From: Schaalia hyovaginalis
GTDB taxonomy: Bacteria > Actinomycetota > Actinomycetes > Actinomycetales > Actinomycetaceae
Length of the DNA: 64,000 nt
Reading direction: 5' to 3'
Assembly: GCF_014208035.1 (NCBI RefSeq)
Contig: NZ_JACHMK010000001.1
Span: forward strand, 310,001-374,000
In this document: in pieces, positions 17,619 through 26,948 of the stretch
Layout of the letters: each line of letters begins with the position of its first letter
Position numbering within the stretch: the stretch's first letter is position 1
Made by a program: the position numbers and the translations under genes
The notes under the pieces: generated by a model
The model's database searches: none
The model's input: only the letters and a program-made list of their open reading frames with translations
What the model was told of the DNA's origin: nothing

Positions 17619-20600
17619 CTACGACACCTGCTCGATGAGTGAAGCGACCCGCTTGAAGGACACCTTGTTCGGCGTGCCGAGCGTCTGCGCGAAGCAGGAG
17701 ACCCGGAGCTCCTCGACGAGCCAGCGCGCTCGGGTGAGCTCCGCATCGGCGCGCGCGTCGTAGGGGCGGCGGTCGAACTCGGCGCGCGCGGCGGTGATCC
17801 GTTCGAGGAGTTCGTGAATGCGGTCCATGTCGGCGAGGTCGCGGTCGAGCGCGCCCGGCGAAGCGGAGGCCCGGTCGATGCGGACCGCGCCCGCGCGCAG
17901 GTAGCGAGCCAGATGCGGCAGCGCATAGGCGGGAGTGCCCGACACGAAACCGGGCGCGAGCAGGGCGTCGACGGTGCGGCGGACATCGCCGACGACCTCG
18001 CGCATCGACTTCTCCGCATGAGAGGCGAGCCGGTCAGCCACCTCGGACTGGGCCTCCAATGCGCGCACCACGTGCCCGAGGAGGGCGTGGACCCTGTCCT
18101 CGTGGAGATCGCGGGCGCGGGCGACAAGCGCCTCGAAGGCCCCCGCGTCGCGGATCGACCCGGGTCCGCGCTCTGCGCAGAGCTCATCGACGAGGGCGAG
18201 GGCGGAGGCGAGTTGGGCGTCATCGACGAGGGCGGGCGTGTCCGGATAGGGCGAGGCGGCGAGCATGAGGGCCTGACGGCCGGTCCACCGGGTCGTGACC
18301 CGCGTCCGCGGGAGCCTCACGCGCAGGAGGAGGAGACGGGCGAGGCCCTCGCGATGATGACGATCGGCCTCCTGGGCGTTCGCCATGACGCGCACGCCCG
18401 CCGCCGGCTCGCCCGCCGATCCCTGGGCGACGAGCGCGGGGAAGCCGCGCAAGGTCATCGACTCCCCCGGCGAATCGACCGAGCGGGGGAGCGGCGCGGC
18501 GGGGAACGCGCTGAGAGCGTCGAGGTGAAGGCCCTCGGGGGCGCGCCGCTCCTGGTCGCGCCGGGCCTTCTGGGGGCGCCCGCCCCCCTTCTTCCCGGCC
18601 GGATCGCAAGCGCGGCCCCGCCCTCGGCCCCCGGCAGCCGCGGCGTCGATCATCGCTTCGGCGACCGCCCCGCGCACGGCCTTGCGCACGGCCTCGTCGG
18701 CGGACTTGGCGAGCCTGTGCTGGAGGTGGACGAGGTCGGTTCCCGCTCCGAGCTCCTTCCCGGCGGAGTCGACGACGCTGAAGGTCATGAGGAGATGGGC
18801 GGGCAGTTGGGCGCGCGCGTGCGCGAGGTCCGTCTCGCTGAGCTCGACGCCGCGCAGGATCCGCATCGCATCGGCGAAGGCCCTGGAGAAGGAGGGCCTC
18901 TTGACCGACCAGTCGATCGACGCGTCGGGCGCTCCGGCGGTCGACGAGGGCGGGGCCGGAGAAGGCCCGGAGGGGACTGAGGGGGGCGTGGGCGCCGAGC
19001 CGGGGGCCTTGCGCGTCGCGACGCCGGTCGAGGCCCCCCAGCGGGCGAGGCGATCCATCGCCGCCGACAGGCTCGTCGGGTCGGGCGCCTCATCATGGGA
19101 GAGGGGCGCGGCCGTAGTCGATTCGGAGGGGCCGAGCGCGCCGGCGATCGCCCTGTCCATCCACTCGTTCGCCCGGTGAGCGACCTCGGGGGCGGGCGCG
19201 AGGAGCCGGCGCTTCGCCTTCGGGAGGGCGCGGATCGTCTCTGTGATGAGCTCCTCGCGCATGCCGGGGACCAGCCAATCGGCGCCCTCGTCGCTCACGC
19301 GCGGCAGCGCCTCGACGGGGATCGTGAGGGTGACGCCGTCGCGCTCCGATCCGGGGGTGAAGGCGTAGGACAGGGCGAGTTCGAGGTCGCCGGAGCGCCA
19401 CGTGTCGGGGAATCCGGCAGTGTCCTCGCCGATGCCGCGCGGCAGGAGGAGGCGTTCGGTGTAGATGAGGAGCTCCGGGCGCTGCTCGCGTTCGCGTTTC
19501 CACCAGCGGTTGAAGTGGGCGGCGGAGACGATGCCCTCGGGGAGGATGTCGTCGAAGAAGCGGAAGCGCGCCTCCTCGTCGGCGACGAGTCCGTGCGTGC
19601 GCGAGCGGCGTTCGACCTCCCGGGCCTGTTCGAGGAGTTCGGCGTTGCGGGCCTGGAAGCGGTGGCGTTCGCGCCATTCGCCCTCGACGAGGGCGTGGCG
19701 GATGAACATGTCGCGGGCGAGTTCCCGGGCGGTGAGGCGGGAGGGGAGGAGGGCCTGCGAGGGCGTTTCGGCGGTCGAGGCCGGTGCGTCGGCTCGAGCG
19801 CCCGATGACGTATCCGCGGCTTCCGGGGCGTTTGGGCTCACGGGGGTCCTCGCGCCGTCGGGGGCGTCAGAGCGGGCGGGGGCGTCCGCTGGGTCCGGGA
19901 TGTCGGGACGGGCGGGAGCGGAAGACGCCGGGCTGGAAGACGCCGCCCCGGCCTCGTCACCGGGATCGAGCCCCGCCGCGAGCGCCATCGCGAGGAAGTC
20001 GCGGCCGACCGAGCCGATCTGACGAGCGGAACGGGCCTCCTCTCCGACACCGAGCAGGCCCTGCGCGATCCCCGCGAGGCTCCCCGCGGTGACGAGCCGA
20101 GGAGCCCGCGTCGCATCCTCATCGATCACCCGCTCGCCGAGGCGGCCGAGCAGCACCGGACGATCCGCACTGATCGTCAGCCCGTAGAGGAGGACCTTCT
20201 CCTTCACCATCGCAGCCCCCTTGGCCGAGGACCAGAAGGGCTCGGAGTACACGCGAGTGAGGAGCGGCCCGGCCAGGGGCTCGATCCACGCCGGATCGAT
20301 CCGGGCGACCGTGCGCGCGAAGAGGCGCGAAGTCTCGACGAGCTCGGCCGTCATCACCCACGCCGGATGCGAGCGGGACAGGCCCGAGCCCGGCCAGATC
20401 GTGAAGCGCGTGCCGCGCGCCCCCCGGTACTCGCGCTTCGCCTCATCCCAGGAGCCGAGGTTGGAGAGGAGCCCGACGAGCATCGAACGGTGGATCTCGT
20501 CCGCGTCGACCGTCCTCGACGAGGCGGTGAAGGAGACGGCCGCGCGGGCTGCGGCGTCCTTCACCCCGCCCGACTGCGCGGCTTCGATGACGTCGCCGGG

Positions 20601-22904
20601 CGCGGGCAGATCGATCGGATGAACGTCGAGGTCCAGGGGGCGCGCCATCTGGCGGAGCTGGACGACCACGTCCCTCCACTCGCGGTACCGCAGGTAGTGG
20701 AGGAATTCAGCCCGGCACATCCTGCGGAACTGCGAACCCGACAGGTCGCGGGACTGGACCTCGAGGTAGCGCCAGAGATTGAGGTAGGTGATGAAGTCCG
20801 AACGCGGATCGGAAAAGCGCGCGTGCGCGGCGTCGGCCGCCTGCTGATGGTCGAGGGGGCGCTCGCGGACGTCCTGGATCGACAGGGCGGCGACGATGAC
20901 GAGGACCTCGGATGCGCAGCCGTTCGCGTCGCCCTCGAGGAGGATGCGGCCGAGCCTGGGGTCGATGGGCAGGCGCGCGAGTTCGCGCCCGATCCGGGTG
21001 AGACGGTGATCCATGCCGCGCCCGCCCTCGTCCGCGGCCAGCGCCCCGATCTCGACGAGGGCTGCGATGCCGTCTCGGACCGCGCGCCGCTCGGGCGCAT
21101 CGAGGAAGGGGAAGTCCTCGACCGAGCCGAGGCCGAGGGCCGCCATCTGGAGGATCACGGAGGCGAGCGAGGTGCGCAGGATCTCGGGCTCGGTGTAGCG
21201 GGGGCGCCCTTCGTAGTCGCGCTGGGAGTAGAGGCGGATCGCGATGCCGTCGGCGACGCGGCCACAGCGCCCGGCCCTCTGATTCGCGCTCGCCTGCGAG
21301 ACGGGCTCGATGGGGAGGCGCTGGACCTTCGTCCGATTCGAGTAGCGCGAGATGCGCGCGAGCCCGGGGTCGATCACGTAGCGGATCCCCGGCACGGTGA
21401 GCGAGGTCTCGGCGACGTTCGTCGCGAGGACGACGCGGCGGAGACGGTGCTCCTCGAAGACGCGGTGCTGCTCAGCGGCCGACAGGCGCGCGAAGAGGGG
21501 GACGATCTCGATGTCGGTCGGGCGGGCGCCCTTCGTTTCGCCTGCGCGCACGCCCCTCGGGCCGAGGTGGTCGAGGAGGGCCTGCTCGGTGTCGCGGATG
21601 TCGCGCTCACCGGGCAGGAAGACGAGGATGTCCCCCTCGCCTTCGGCGCACAGCTCATCGACGGCGTCGCAGATCGCGGTCTCGACGTCGATCTCCTCGC
21701 CGAGGCCGTAACCGAGGCTCGGGAGCTCGTCGTCGGGGTCTTCGAGGACGAGCTGCTCGGAGCCGGACTGGTCGACGGGGGCGGGGCCGGGCGCATCCGC
21801 TAAACGAGGCGACTCGGGGGCGCTGCCGGGAACGCCCGGGGCCTGAGCGCCGACCGAGGGGTCCGAATCGCTCGCACCCCTCGGCGTCGAGGTCGAGTAT
21901 GCGGAGATGACATCGGGGGCCAGCGGCCGGTAGCGGATCTCGACCGGATAGGTCCGGCCCGAGACCTCGATGACGGGCGCCGGCTCGAGCAGTGCCCCGC
22001 GCCCGGGGGTCCCCTCCCAGCGCCCGAAGTGCTCGGCGAATCGGGCCGAGTCGATCGTCGCGGAGGTGATGATGACCTTGAGGTCGGGCCGGGCGGGCAG
22101 GAGGCGCGCGAGGTAGCCGAGGATGAAGTCGATGTTGAGGCTGCGCTCGTGGGCCTCATCGATGATGAGCGTGTCGTAGCGGCGCAGGAGCGGATCGGCC
22201 TGGATCTCGGCGAGGAGGATGCCGTCGGTCATGAGCTTGACGAGGGTCGTCGGCCCGACCTCGTCGGTGAAGCGCACCTGGTAGCCGACGACCTGACCGG
22301 CCTCGCGGCCGAGCGTCTGGCCGAGCTCCTCGGCGATGCGCTCGGCGACGGAGCGGGCGGCGATGCGGCGCGGCTGGGTGTGCCCGATCATTCCCGTGAC
22401 GCCCCGGCCGAGCTGCATGCAGATCTTCGGCAGCTGAGTCGTCTTGCCCGAGCCGGTCTCGCCCGAGACGATCGTGACCTGGTGGGTGCGGATCGCCTCG
22501 GCGATCTCCTCGCGGCGCGCGGAAACGGGCAGGTCCGGGTAGGTGATGACGGGGATCGCGGCGGCCCGTTCGGCGAGCTGCTCGGGGGTGAAGGGCCGGA
22601 ACGCCCGGGCCCGTTCGTGCCGGGGGCGCCGGGTGCGGCGGGGGCGGGGATGCTGCTCGATTCCGGCGCTGTTCCTCTGCTTGCCTTCGTGGGGGCGGCC
22701 TCGCCGATTGGACTGTCGTTTCCTGTGTTCGCTTTGCGCTCGCTCGTGTGCCGGACCTGTGCTTGCGTCCGTGCTGGCTGTGGCTCCGGAGTGCCCGTGT
22801 CGCCTTCGCTCGTGCTGCTGGTCTGCGGTGGGGTGCGCCTTGCCGTGTTCCTCGGCGTGGTCGTGGGGACCGCCGGGGTACGGGGAGTCGGGCGAGTGGG
22901 GCAC
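17619..22904 (-). CDS. hrpA: ATP-dependent RNA helicase HrpA, extended form
   Basis: A 1761-residue DEAH-box helicase. Walker A GETGSGKTT is at residues 148-156, the DEAH box at 249-252, and further helicase, OB-fold and DUF3418-type C-terminal regions follow. It is several hundred residues longer than the about 1300-residue enterobacterial enzyme, owing to a basic His/Arg-rich N-terminus and Ser/Ala/Pro-rich linkers around residues 335-385 and 955-1045. The start is GTG at 22904: the same CTAGACT...GGGTGCCC context recurs at the start of the hrpA remnant near 26617. Codons 88-124 are duplicated exactly at 26332-26443. HrpA acts on mRNA processing and stalled ribosomes. Confidence 0.92.
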   Translation of the reverse strand: MPHSPDSPYPGGPHDHAEEHGKAHPTADQQHERRRHGHSGATASTDASTGPAHERAQSEHRKRQSNRRGRPHEGKQRNSAGIEQHPRPRRTRRPRHERARAFRPFTPEQLAERAAAIPVITYPDLPVSARREEIAEAIRTHQVTIVSGETGSGKTTQLPKICMQLGRGVTGMIGHTQPRRIAARSVAERIAEELGQTLGREAGQVVGYQVRFTDEVGPTTLVKLMTDGILLAEIQADPLLRRYDTLIIDEAHERSLNIDFILGYLARLLPARPDLKVIITSATIDSARFAEHFGRWEGTPGRGALLEPAPVIEVSGRTYPVEIRYRPLAPDVISAYSTSTPRGASDSDPSVGAQAPGVPGSAPESPRLADAPGPAPVDQSGSEQLVLEDPDDELPSLGYGLGEEIDVETAICDAVDELCAEGEGDILVFLPGERDIRDTEQALLDHLGPRGVRAGETKGARPTDIEIVPLFARLSAAEQHRVFEEHRLRRVVLATNVAETSLTVPGIRYVIDPGLARISRYSNRTKVQRLPIEPVSQASANQRAGRCGRVADGIAIRLYSQRDYEGRPRYTEPEILRTSLASVILQMAALGLGSVEDFPFLDAPERRAVRDGIAALVEIGALAADEGGRGMDHRLTRIGRELARLPIDPRLGRILLEGDANGCASEVLVIVAALSIQDVRERPLDHQQAADAAHARFSDPRSDFITYLNLWRYLEVQSRDLSGSQFRRMCRAEFLHYLRYREWRDVVVQLRQMARPLDLDVHPIDLPAPGDVIEAAQSGGVKDAAARAAVSFTASSRTVDADEIHRSMLVGLLSNLGSWDEAKREYRGARGTRFTIWPGSGLSRSHPAWVMTAELVETSRLFARTVARIDPAWIEPLAGPLLTRVYSEPFWSSAKGAAMVKEKVLLYGLTISADRPVLLGRLGERVIDEDATRAPRLVTAGSLAGIAQGLLGVGEEARSARQIGSVGRDFLAMALAAGLDPGDEAGAASSSPASSAPARPDIPDPADAPARSDAPDGARTPVSPNAPEAADTSSGARADAPASTAETPSQALLPSRLTARELARDMFIRHALVEGEWRERHRFQARNAELLEQAREVERRSRTHGLVADEEARFRFFDDILPEGIVSAAHFNRWWKREREQRPELLIYTERLLLPRGIGEDTAGFPDTWRSGDLELALSYAFTPGSERDGVTLTIPVEALPRVSDEGADWLVPGMREELITETIRALPKAKRRLLAPAPEVAHRANEWMDRAIAGALGPSESTTAAPLSHDEAPDPTSLSAAMDRLARWGASTGVATRKAPGSAPTPPSVPSGPSPAPPSSTAGAPDASIDWSVKRPSFSRAFADAMRILRGVELSETDLAHARAQLPAHLLMTFSVVDSAGKELGAGTDLVHLQHRLAKSADEAVRKAVRGAVAEAMIDAAAAGGRGRGRACDPAGKKGGGRPQKARRDQERRAPEGLHLDALSAFPAAPLPRSVDSPGESMTLRGFPALVAQGSAGEPAAGVRVMANAQEADRHHREGLARLLLLRVRLPRTRVTTRWTGRQALMLAASPYPDTPALVDDAQLASALALVDELCAERGPGSIRDAGAFEALVARARDLHEDRVHALLGHVVRALEAQSEVADRLASHAEKSMREVVGDVRRTVDALLAPGFVSGTPAYALPHLARYLRAGAVRIDRASASPGALDRDLADMDRIHELLERITAARAEFDRRPYDARADAELTRARWLVEELRVSCFAQTLGTPNKVSFKRVASLIEQVS
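22532..22643. repeat. 112-bp direct repeat, left copy (inside hrpA)
   Basis: Identical base for base to 26332-26443, in the same orientation and exactly 3800 bases apart. It encodes hrpA residues 88-124. The pair brackets the sialidase gene. Confidence 0.97.
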
Positions 22905-23006
22905 CCGACAAGTCTAGCGGGCCCTTTGCCCGAGGGAATGCGGTCGTCGAAGTCTTCTGCCCAATGCCTTGTGAATGGTAGGGGTGTCGATTAGTCTAGA
23001 AGTTGT

Positions 23007-23022
23007 CAGACATATTTGTCTG
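23007..23022. promoter_or_regulatory. palindromic operator-like site upstream of the sialidase gene
   Basis: CAGAC-ATATTT-GTCTG is a perfect five-base dyad with an AT-rich six-base centre, 45 bases before the sialidase ATG. Size and shape suit a dimeric regulator (GntR- or TetR-like). The regulator is not identified in this window. Confidence 0.4.
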
Positions 23023-23030
23023 TCTTGTCT

Positions 23031-23048
23031 TGAGGCAAAGAAGCCTCA
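23031..23048 (+). promoter_or_regulatory. short hairpin in the sialidase leader
   Basis: TGAGGC-AAAGAA-GCCTCA forms a perfect six-base-pair stem with a six-base loop, ending 19 bases before the start codon. It may modulate translation of the mRNA or be part of a second operator. Confidence 0.3.
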
Positions 23049-23067
23049 CATCACGAAGGGAAACCGT

Positions 23068-26067
23068 ATGAGGACGAGGACGTCCCCTTCCCCGCGGCAT
23101 TCGGTCGCTGCTCTGTCAACGGTGGTGCTCGCCATAGGCGGTGTCGCCCTGATCCAGGTGCCCGTCCAAGCGAGCCCGACATCCGATGGCCTTGCGGACA
23201 TCACGATCACCCAGGTGAACGCCCCCGCTGACGGCCTTTACACCATCGGCGACATCATGCACTTCGATGTCGTCGTGAAGAACACGGGTACTGAAGCCCG
23301 CTCTTTCGTGCCGGTCTCCACGAATCTGTCGGGGGGTATCGACAAGTGCCGGTGGCGCAACATTCCGGCAGGAGTCGCCAAAACCGACTGCACGGGGTTG
23401 GCTACCCATACGGTGACTGCCGATGATATCGCGGCAGGCGGATTCACCCCGAAGATCGTCTATGAGATCAAGGAGGTCGGCTACGCGGGGCCAGTTCTCA
23501 ATACCCCCGAGGAGATCAGCGGTGAGAAAGCGCCGATCACCCGAGCAGCCATCAAAGTCGAGTCGATCAGCCTCGATGATCCGAAGAGTTCCTACACGGT
23601 CGGCGACGTAGCCACCTACACGGTGCGTGTGCGTTCGGTCTTCGACAAGGTCATCAATGTCGCGGCCATCGATTCGTCATTCGACGATCTGGCCGCGCAG
23701 TGCAACTGGAAGAACCTCGTTCCGGGAGCGGGAGCCGTCTACAACTGCAAGCCACTGAGCCACACGATCACCCAGGCCGATGCTGATGCAGGAAAATGGA
23801 ACCCATCCATCACGCTGAAGGCGACTGACGATACCGGAGCCGAGCTTCAGACCCTCGCTGTTTCCGGCGAGCCTCTCGAAGTCGCTGTCGACCATCCGAA
23901 TGCGCTTCCCGCACCTGCGCCCGACGTGGACGTCTCACTACCCGCGTCGCTGAGCGACGCACAGCGCCTCGTGTCCAACACAGCGACCGACAAGTACAGA
24001 ATCCCCGCGATCGCCACTGCCCCCAATGGTGATCTGCTCGTCGCCTACGATGAACGGCCGACCGATAATGGGAACAATGGCGGGGATTCACCCAATCCGA
24101 ACCACATCGTCCAATTGCGTTCCGTTGACGGCGGGAAAACATGGTCGGAGCCTCGCTACATCCACAAGGGCGTTGAGACGGGCGCGAAGGTCGGTTATTC
24201 GGATCCCAGCTACGTTGTCGACAACGAAACCGGAACGATCTTCAACTTCCACGTCAAGTCCTACGATGAGGGGTGGCCGGGGTCCCATACCGGTTCCGAT
24301 CACGATGATCGCTCTGTGGTTCAAGCCGAGGTCTCCACCTCCAGGGACAACGGTTGGACGTGGACGCACAGGACCATCACCGCCGATATTACGGCTGATC
24401 CGTCTTGGAAAGCGCGTTTCGCCGCCTCAGGGCAGGGCATCCAGATCCATCACGGTCCCCACGCCGGTCGTCTCGTCCAGCAGTACACGATCAAGACCAC
24501 CAGCGAGCAGATCCGCGCCGTTTCGGTCTACTCCGACGATCATGGCGAAACCTGGAGAGTCGGCGAACCCGTAGGTACGGGAATGGATGAGAACAAGGTC
24601 GTCGAGCTCTCCGATGGCACGCTCATGCTCAACTCGCGAGTCTCCGACGGTTCCGGATTCCGCAAGGTCGCGATCTCGTCCGACGGCGGGCAGACCTGGA
24701 GCGGCCTCCATTCCGACACGAGTCTTCCCGATTCCGTCGATAACGCTCAGATCATTCGGGCCTTCCCCAATGCCGAGCCGAGCGATCCCCGAGCGAGAAT
24801 CCTCTTGCTGTCCCATTCCCCGAACCCTGTTGCGTGGTCGCGCGACCGAGGCACTATTTCGATGTCCTGTGATGACGGGGCATCGTGGGTATCGAGTCGC
24901 GTGTTCAATGAGAGCTTCGTCGGATACACGACGATCGCCGTTCAGAAGAATGGAACGATCGGGCTGCTCAGCGAGGATGAGAACTACGGGGGCATTTGGT
25001 ACCGCAACTTCACGATGAACTGGGTCGGAGATCAGTGCTTGAAGGTTCACGCATCGGTCTCACTTTCGTCGACCACCGTTCATCCTGGAGCCGACACGAT
25101 CGTGACGGTAGCAGTCACCAACCCGACTTCCGATCCGTTGACAGAAGTCGATGTCGCCTCCGCTGCGGCCGATGGCCTGACGATCACCCCGAAGGGTTCT
25201 CCTGTCGACACGATTGCTCCCGGCGCCTCCGCCGAATATGCCTTCACTGTGCACAGTCGGGGCGAACCCGGGAAAGTCGATCTGGTTTTCCCCGTCACCT
25301 GGAACGGAGGATCCGTCGAAGCGCAGACCTCCGTCTACTCCGCGCCCGGACCCGAAGTGCATCCCGAGGTGAGCGATGCGGACTCCGAGGAACTCGTCGG
25401 AGAGGCGAAGCCCTCCGGACCTGCCTCGGCAGCAGTCGATGGAGACCCCTCGACCTTCTGGCATACGCAGTGGAAAGGGGCGAGTCCCGGGTTCGATCCT
25501 GAAACGGGGCACTGGATCGACTTGAAGGTCAAGGAATCGGATGTTCCCGCGGATCAGAAACCGCGTTTGGCAACTCTGAACTACCTCGCTCGCCAAGGAC
25601 TCAACATGGGGCGCGCCAAGGAGTTCCGAATCTACACCTCTGATGACGGGTCTACCTGGTCGACGGAGCCGGCCGTTACTGGCACCCTTCAGGACAGCGC
25701 CGACTGGCAGCGTATTCCTTTGAATGTGCAGTCCCGTTATGTGCGTTTCATGGCGATGAACAGCTATTCCTCGGGTAACAATGCTCGCTTCCTGGTTGCC
25801 GCCGAAATCTCCTTGACACTCGACATGCGCGATGTGAATCCTTCGGGAACGGTGTCTTCCGAATCGGAGAACCCGCCCGCATCTTCTAAGGTAAACGGAA
25901 CCGTGACGAAGGGCGCAAGCACGGATAATGTCGCTGAGACTACGGGACGCGTCAAAGTGACGAACGCACTCGCCAAAACTGGGGTGAGCCTGCCACTCAT
26001 CTTCACGACTGCCGTCGTGATGCTCTTCGGAGTAGGGTTCGTTCTTCGACGGTGGCGCTCTCTCTAA
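23068..26067 (+). CDS. wall-anchored sialidase (GH33)
   Basis: A 999-residue secreted exo-sialidase. After a signal peptide (about residues 1-33) come two beta-sandwich repeats (about 40-290). The catalytic six-bladed propeller starts with the Arg-Ile-Pro motif at 311-313 and has five Asp boxes at about 352, 425, 489, 537 and 600 (S-x-D-x-G-x-T/S-W). A CARDB-like region, an F5/8C-type carbohydrate-binding domain (about 760-920) and the sorting signal LAKTG at 968-972, helix and RRWRSL tail follow. ATG at 23068 has GAAGGGA six bases upstream. It releases sialic acid from host glycans at the cell surface. It is a single-gene cassette between two copies of the hrpA 5' region. Confidence 0.93.
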   Translation: MRTRTSPSPRHSVAALSTVVLAIGGVALIQVPVQASPTSDGLADITITQVNAPADGLYTIGDIMHFDVVVKNTGTEARSFVPVSTNLSGGIDKCRWRNIPAGVAKTDCTGLATHTVTADDIAAGGFTPKIVYEIKEVGYAGPVLNTPEEISGEKAPITRAAIKVESISLDDPKSSYTVGDVATYTVRVRSVFDKVINVAAIDSSFDDLAAQCNWKNLVPGAGAVYNCKPLSHTITQADADAGKWNPSITLKATDDTGAELQTLAVSGEPLEVAVDHPNALPAPAPDVDVSLPASLSDAQRLVSNTATDKYRIPAIATAPNGDLLVAYDERPTDNGNNGGDSPNPNHIVQLRSVDGGKTWSEPRYIHKGVETGAKVGYSDPSYVVDNETGTIFNFHVKSYDEGWPGSHTGSDHDDRSVVQAEVSTSRDNGWTWTHRTITADITADPSWKARFAASGQGIQIHHGPHAGRLVQQYTIKTTSEQIRAVSVYSDDHGETWRVGEPVGTGMDENKVVELSDGTLMLNSRVSDGSGFRKVAISSDGGQTWSGLHSDTSLPDSVDNAQIIRAFPNAEPSDPRARILLLSHSPNPVAWSRDRGTISMSCDDGASWVSSRVFNESFVGYTTIAVQKNGTIGLLSEDENYGGIWYRNFTMNWVGDQCLKVHASVSLSSTTVHPGADTIVTVAVTNPTSDPLTEVDVASAAADGLTITPKGSPVDTIAPGASAEYAFTVHSRGEPGKVDLVFPVTWNGGSVEAQTSVYSAPGPEVHPEVSDADSEELVGEAKPSGPASAAVDGDPSTFWHTQWKGASPGFDPETGHWIDLKVKESDVPADQKPRLATLNYLARQGLNMGRAKEFRIYTSDDGSTWSTEPAVTGTLQDSADWQRIPLNVQSRYVRFMAMNSYSSGNNARFLVAAEISLTLDMRDVNPSGTVSSESENPPASSKVNGTVTKGASTDNVAETTGRVKVTNALAKTGVSLPLIFTTAVVMLFGVGFVLRRWRSL

Positions 26068-26077
26068 GACGCCGCTC

Positions 26078-26107
26078 AGGGGGATGGGGCCGAGGCCCCA
26101 TCCCCCT
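26078..26107 (+). terminator. sialidase transcription terminator
   Basis: A perfect 13-bp stem (AGGGGGATGGGGC and its complement) with loop CGAG, starting 10 bases after the sialidase stop. A run of T is lacking, as is common in GC-rich actinobacteria. Confidence 0.75.
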
Positions 26108-26150
26108 GGTTCGTTGTGCGGAGCGCTTATCCGGGTAGGTGATCCCTATT

Positions 26151-26338
26151 CCTTACGGCCCTGGGCGAGGGCGCGATCGCGAGAACCCTCGCCGAAGACC
26201 TCGCGAACTGCCGGGTCGACGTGCGCGATGCCGCCGATCCGGCATCCTCGGTGCGCGAACCCGCGATCTCCTCGATCATGAAGCACCCGGGCGGTCGCAT
26301 GGTCGCCTCCACGAACGCGCGGGTCTGGGCTGGTCCGG
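26151..26338 (+). pseudogene. sugar-kinase gene fragment (copy A)
   Basis: These 188 bases match 43781-43968 with six mismatches and, up to 26321, the matching codons of the intact kinase gene at 48774-49793. Both ends are truncated, so no product is expected. The fragment is flanked by the 14-base direct repeat TCCGGGTAGGTGAT (26130-26143 and 26334-26347), which belongs to hrpA. The last bases (GGTCTGGGCTGGTCCGG) are absent from the intact kinase but shared with copy B. Confidence 0.85.
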
Positions 26339-26443
26339 GTAGGTGATGACGGGGATCGCGGCGGCCCGTTCGGCGAGCTGCTCGGGGGTGAAGGGCCGGA
26401 ACGCCCGGGCCCGTTCGTGCCGGGGGCGCCGGGTGCGGCGGGG
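26332..26443. repeat. 112-bp direct repeat, right copy
   Basis: Exact copy of 22532-22643, located at the 3'-truncated end of the hrpA remnant. Crossing over between the copies would remove 3800 bases including the sialidase gene. Confidence 0.97.
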
Positions 26444-26617
26444 TGCTTTGCACGATTCCTTCTGTTCATCCCGCGCGCGCCCCCGGCCTCGTGGCTGTTT
26501 TCGGGGCTGAAGAGGACGATCGGAGTCGTTCCCGTTCCCTTTCGGGCGCGAATCGCCTCGGCCTTGGGCGCTGTCGCGTTGGGGGCGGGGGCGGCGGGGT
26601 TCGGGGACGTCGGGCAC
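26332..26617 (-). pseudogene. hrpA 5'-end fragment with a different N-terminus
   Basis: Reading from GTG at 26617, the first 58 codons differ from the resident hrpA but are similarly basic. The frame then enters the 112-bp exact repeat (residues RRTRRPRHERARAF onward) and breaks off at 26332, where kinase fragment A begins. The start context CTAGACT...GGGTGCCC matches that of the intact gene. It looks like the 5' end of a second hrpA allele left behind by recombination. Both joints are in the same codon phase. Confidence 0.8.
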
Positions 26618-26948
26618 CCTGAGAGTCTAGCGAGGATGGGGCTCACGGTCCGGCCGGGGCGGCGGGAGTCCGGCGGCTTTGATCCACTGCGCGACACTCC
26701 CGGCCTGGTCCGCGAGTTGCCGCTGCGTGCTCCTCTCGAGGCGAGCCCGGGCGGTCGCGGCACGTCGGAGATGATTTGGATTCGCGAGCGGCGGGCTTCA
26801 TCAGTGACGTAACATTCACTATTGGCCTCCTCGTGAGGAGTCCTGTGGACGGGTCGAAGATGCGGAAGGTCTGCAATGCGCCGAGCGGAGAAGAGCCGTA
26901 CTATTCGGCGAATTCCGCCGTGTGGGCGGGCATACCGTGAGGCAAGCC
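26618..26948. other. 331-base stretch before brxA
   Basis: Starts with the remnant hrpA leader and ends at the brxA ribosome site. The part around 26640-26790 has minus-strand codon-like texture but no intact frame, perhaps the tail of a lost gene. From about 26790 it is AT-richer and should hold the BREX promoter; no clear -35/-10 pair could be assigned. Confidence 0.35.

Noticed and set aside
20367..21803. Long plus-strand frame opposite hrpA
   Set aside because: Antisense shadow of the helicase gene, which has clear motifs; no ribosome site or domain.
26640..26790. Possible tail of a minus-strand gene before brxA
   Set aside because: A plausible codon pattern appears in one frame but is shifted and stops early, with no start and no recognisable family.
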